From positions 1 through 43,030 of the forward strand of contig PYST01000326.1 of NCBI GenBank assembly GCA_003049485.1: a stretch of DNA of 43,030 nucleotides, written 5' to 3'. The stretch is from Ophioceras dolichostomum. Its lineage: Eukaryota; Ascomycota; Sordariomycetes; Magnaporthales; Ophioceraceae. The notes beneath the pieces are model-generated. The model searched no databases and was not told where the DNA came from. It saw only the letters and a program-made list of their open reading frames with translations. The position numbers and the translations under genes were made by a program. Shown in pieces: positions 41,039 to 43,030 of the stretch (its first letter is position 1; every line of letters starts with the position of its first letter).

Positions 41039-42764
41039 ATGGAGCCTGGAGAACCTTCCTCCGCAGGCGGTAGGATGCAGTCCGACTCAAGCACGGCTTG
41101 GGCGAAGGTCAACGTCCTAACTTTCGGTAAGCCATGCTCCCTTATCATGTCTCCGTCTCCATTACTTGTTGCTAACCCCTGAGGTGCAGACGGAGGTGGC
41201 ATCAAGGGCTACTTCAGCCTCCTTGTGATGAAAGAGCTGATGAGATACATTCAAGTGGAGGAGGAACGCTTCCCCAAGTCACCGGGCACCAATCGCATCA
41301 CAAGCTTCGATCCCTGTCCAGAGCCGGCGAATGTATCGCATTGCGAATCCCCCACCGCCCCTTTCCTCCCTTGCCACTATTTCGACTACATTGGCGGCAC
41401 CTCAACGGGCGCGTAAGCTCCCCCTTCCTCAAGTCCAGCCCGAAGCTGCTGTGCTCCTGACAAAAAAAAAGCTAACACACCCTCCTAGTTTGATCACGGT
41501 CATGCTGGCGAGATTTCGGATGCCGGTCCAGGACTGCCTCGACGAATACGAGGCTCTCGGAGGCGTCATATTCGGAGAGCCTCGGTCGCTTTATGTGAGA
41601 AGTACCGGGGTGCTGTCGAGACACAAGTACGCCACAAGGAAGTTGGAAAAGGCCATCAAAGATGTGATCAGCAGGCGCGGCGAAATGTCCCGAACAGGGC
41701 GGCTCGAGGCATTGCGGTTCCAAACCCCAACAGGTCTTTGCCGAGCGTGAGTGATAACCATACAACAGCCCAACCGAGAGCCATCCACGCGTCCTTGTAC
41801 AAGCTGCTAACTTGCATCCAAACAACTTGGCCGTTGCATCGATTCCAGAATTGTGCTTGCCCTTCAGAGTTCCCATTCCAAACTGGGCAAAGGCGACTAT
41901 ATCAAAACGCGGGTTTTCCGATCGTTCCATCTCTTTGAGAAAAAGTCGAGGGAACCGAACACGCAGGTTGAAGGCCCGGCACCAAGTCTCGCCGTCTGGA
42001 AAGTGGCACGGGGCGCTGTCGCCGCACCCACTTTCTTCCGACCCCTGGCGATCGAATACGATACCGGCGACGTCCTAGGAAGGGCCGATCTCTTCAAGAT
42101 TCCGGCGGATCAAGTAACGAGGTTGACGGACTGCGGCGTGGGCAGGGATAACAACCCATCCGTGCCCATCCACGACGAGCTGGACAACATGCTCAGCAAA
42201 AGCCCCATGGCCATCGACACTTTCATCAGCGTCGGAGCCGGCCGCCGCAGGACAACACGCAAGGCTACCATCCCCCTGCAAGGCACTGTGGCCGAACATG
42301 TCCACTTCGCTGGCGATCCCGAGGTCAACCACGACATCATGGAGGGCCGGGCGGAGAGGAACGGGCTTGCCTATTTCCGCTTCGACGTTCCGGACGGCCT
42401 CGAGATGGAGATGGACGACTGGGAGCCGCGGAAGCCGAGCTCCAGGTCGGGCGTCAGGTCGGGCGCCACAACGATCGCGGCCATCACTGCCGCCTTCAAC
42501 TCCTGGAAGGACAACGATGCGGCCAAGAAAGCCTTCCGCGAGTGCGCCACAAGACTCGTCGCATGCCGTCGGAGCCGCGCCGACGACCAGGCGAGATGGG
42601 GCCGGTTCGCGCTCGGGACGTCCTTTGTCTGCTCCTGCGCCATGGACGTGGAATACATTTACCGGTCCGATTTCGATGCCCACGTCAGTCGCGCTCACCC
42701 CGGTACAGAGCAGGAGCCCCTCAAGACGCAGTGGCAGTACAAGGAGGGGAGAGGTTCTTCTTGA
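41039..42764 (+). CDS. Patatin-like phospholipase, standalone
   Basis: Four exons, 41039-41126, 41190-41412, 41489-41746 and 41849-42764, give 494 aa. All introns (63, 76 and 102 nt) have GT-AG ends and correct phase. The first junction rebuilds the oxyanion-hole motif DGGGIKGY (from Asp30). The second completes the nucleophile elbow GGTSTGAL (Ser101). VWKVARGAVAAPTFFRP is the typical helix before the catalytic Asp, here LTDCGVGRDNNPS (Asp284), where most members have DGG or DGA. The N-terminal ~29 residues are a short polar leader; no NACHT/NB-ARC, TPR or ankyrin region follows. The C-terminus has FVCSCAMD...DFDAHVSRAHP (Cys451, Cys453, His468, His473), resembling an atypical CCHH zinc site. 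Patatins hydrolyse phospholipid or galactolipid acyl chains. In fungi related domains also serve as effectors of NLR-type allorecognition proteins. Confidence 0.88.
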
Positions 42765-43030
42765 AACCCAGCAAATTGTGTAGGGAACATTTTTGTCGTG
42801 CTCTGGGATCTCTCTCCTAATTCTCGCCTTCTGTTGGAGTTTTTAGCACGTATGTCTGGTACGATATAAGGCTCTGGCAGCTCGTTATGGGGCGTAGTAG
42901 TAGGTTGGTACTGAGGTTAGAGGAGGATGTCGTCAAAGGGGCCTTTTTATTTTACTCGGGTGTACTTTATGTATGCTACTATCCATGCGCTCGTTCGCTT
43001 TTCATATTACCACTGTCAATGGTAACGGGG
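42765..43030. other. 3' flank of the patatin gene
   Basis: 266 bp to the window end. It is T-rich, consistent with a 3' UTR. No gene seen. Confidence 0.5.

Noticed and set aside
36976..42764. A defined allorecognition (NLR/HET) locus
   Set aside because: No NACHT, NB-ARC, HET, WD or ankyrin sequence is present in this window. The patatin alone does not establish it, so I report it only as a possibility.
1..43030. tRNA or rRNA genes, CRISPR arrays, transposons with terminal repeats
   Set aside because: I looked for tRNA B-box-like GGTTCRA patterns, paired terminal repeats, transposase or reverse-transcriptase motifs and regularly spaced repeats. None was convincing.

Overview
This is nuclear DNA from a filamentous ascomycete, most likely Pezizomycotina and probably Sordariomycetes. 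Genes are separated by kilobase-scale spacers. Introns are short (about 56-230 nt) with GTRNGT donors and AG acceptors. Coding DNA is GC-rich. The gene set includes eisosome protein 1, an LCCL-domain membrane protein, a fungal ubiquitin-like coiled-coil protein and a fungus-type glycogenin. All exon models were built by hand from splice signals and reading-frame phase. Family names come from recognised motifs, not from a database search.

Layout. 1-6.4 kb: one plus-strand gene for an Ala/Glu/Lys-rich coiled-coil protein with a ubiquitin-like domain, starting from a 5-nt coding micro-exon, followed by a simple-repeat-rich spacer. 6.4-9.2 kb: a divergent pair, COQ10 (minus) and a Trm140/METTL2-type tRNA m3C32 methyltransferase (plus). 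9.6-11.4 kb: a five-exon protein-tyrosine-phosphatase-like gene (minus). 13.5-17.2 kb: eisosome protein 1 (plus). 18.2-19.7 kb: the queuine tRNA-ribosyltransferase accessory subunit (QTRT2, minus), damaged in this assembly by two N-marked joins with duplicated flanks. 21.1-23.3 kb: LCCL-domain membrane protein. 24.4-26.0 kb: cation diffusion facilitator, probably Mn type. 27.1-27.9 kb: an F-box-like/2EXR-like hypothetical (minus). 30.4-34.3 kb: a six-exon glycogenin with a very long low-complexity tail and one GC-AG intron. 36-43 kb: a poorer, accessory-looking tract with one candidate small gene, a minus-strand series of three diverged copies of an unrecognised protein family (one frameshifted), a minisatellite, and a standalone patatin-like phospholipase.

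Function. Most genes are housekeeping and are not an operon or a biosynthetic cluster. Themes present are coenzyme Q handling, anticodon-loop tRNA modification (m3C32 and queuosine-34), membrane organisation, metal transport and glycogen priming. The parts most likely to hold something undescribed are the paralogous family at 36.9-39.6 kb and its patatin neighbour.
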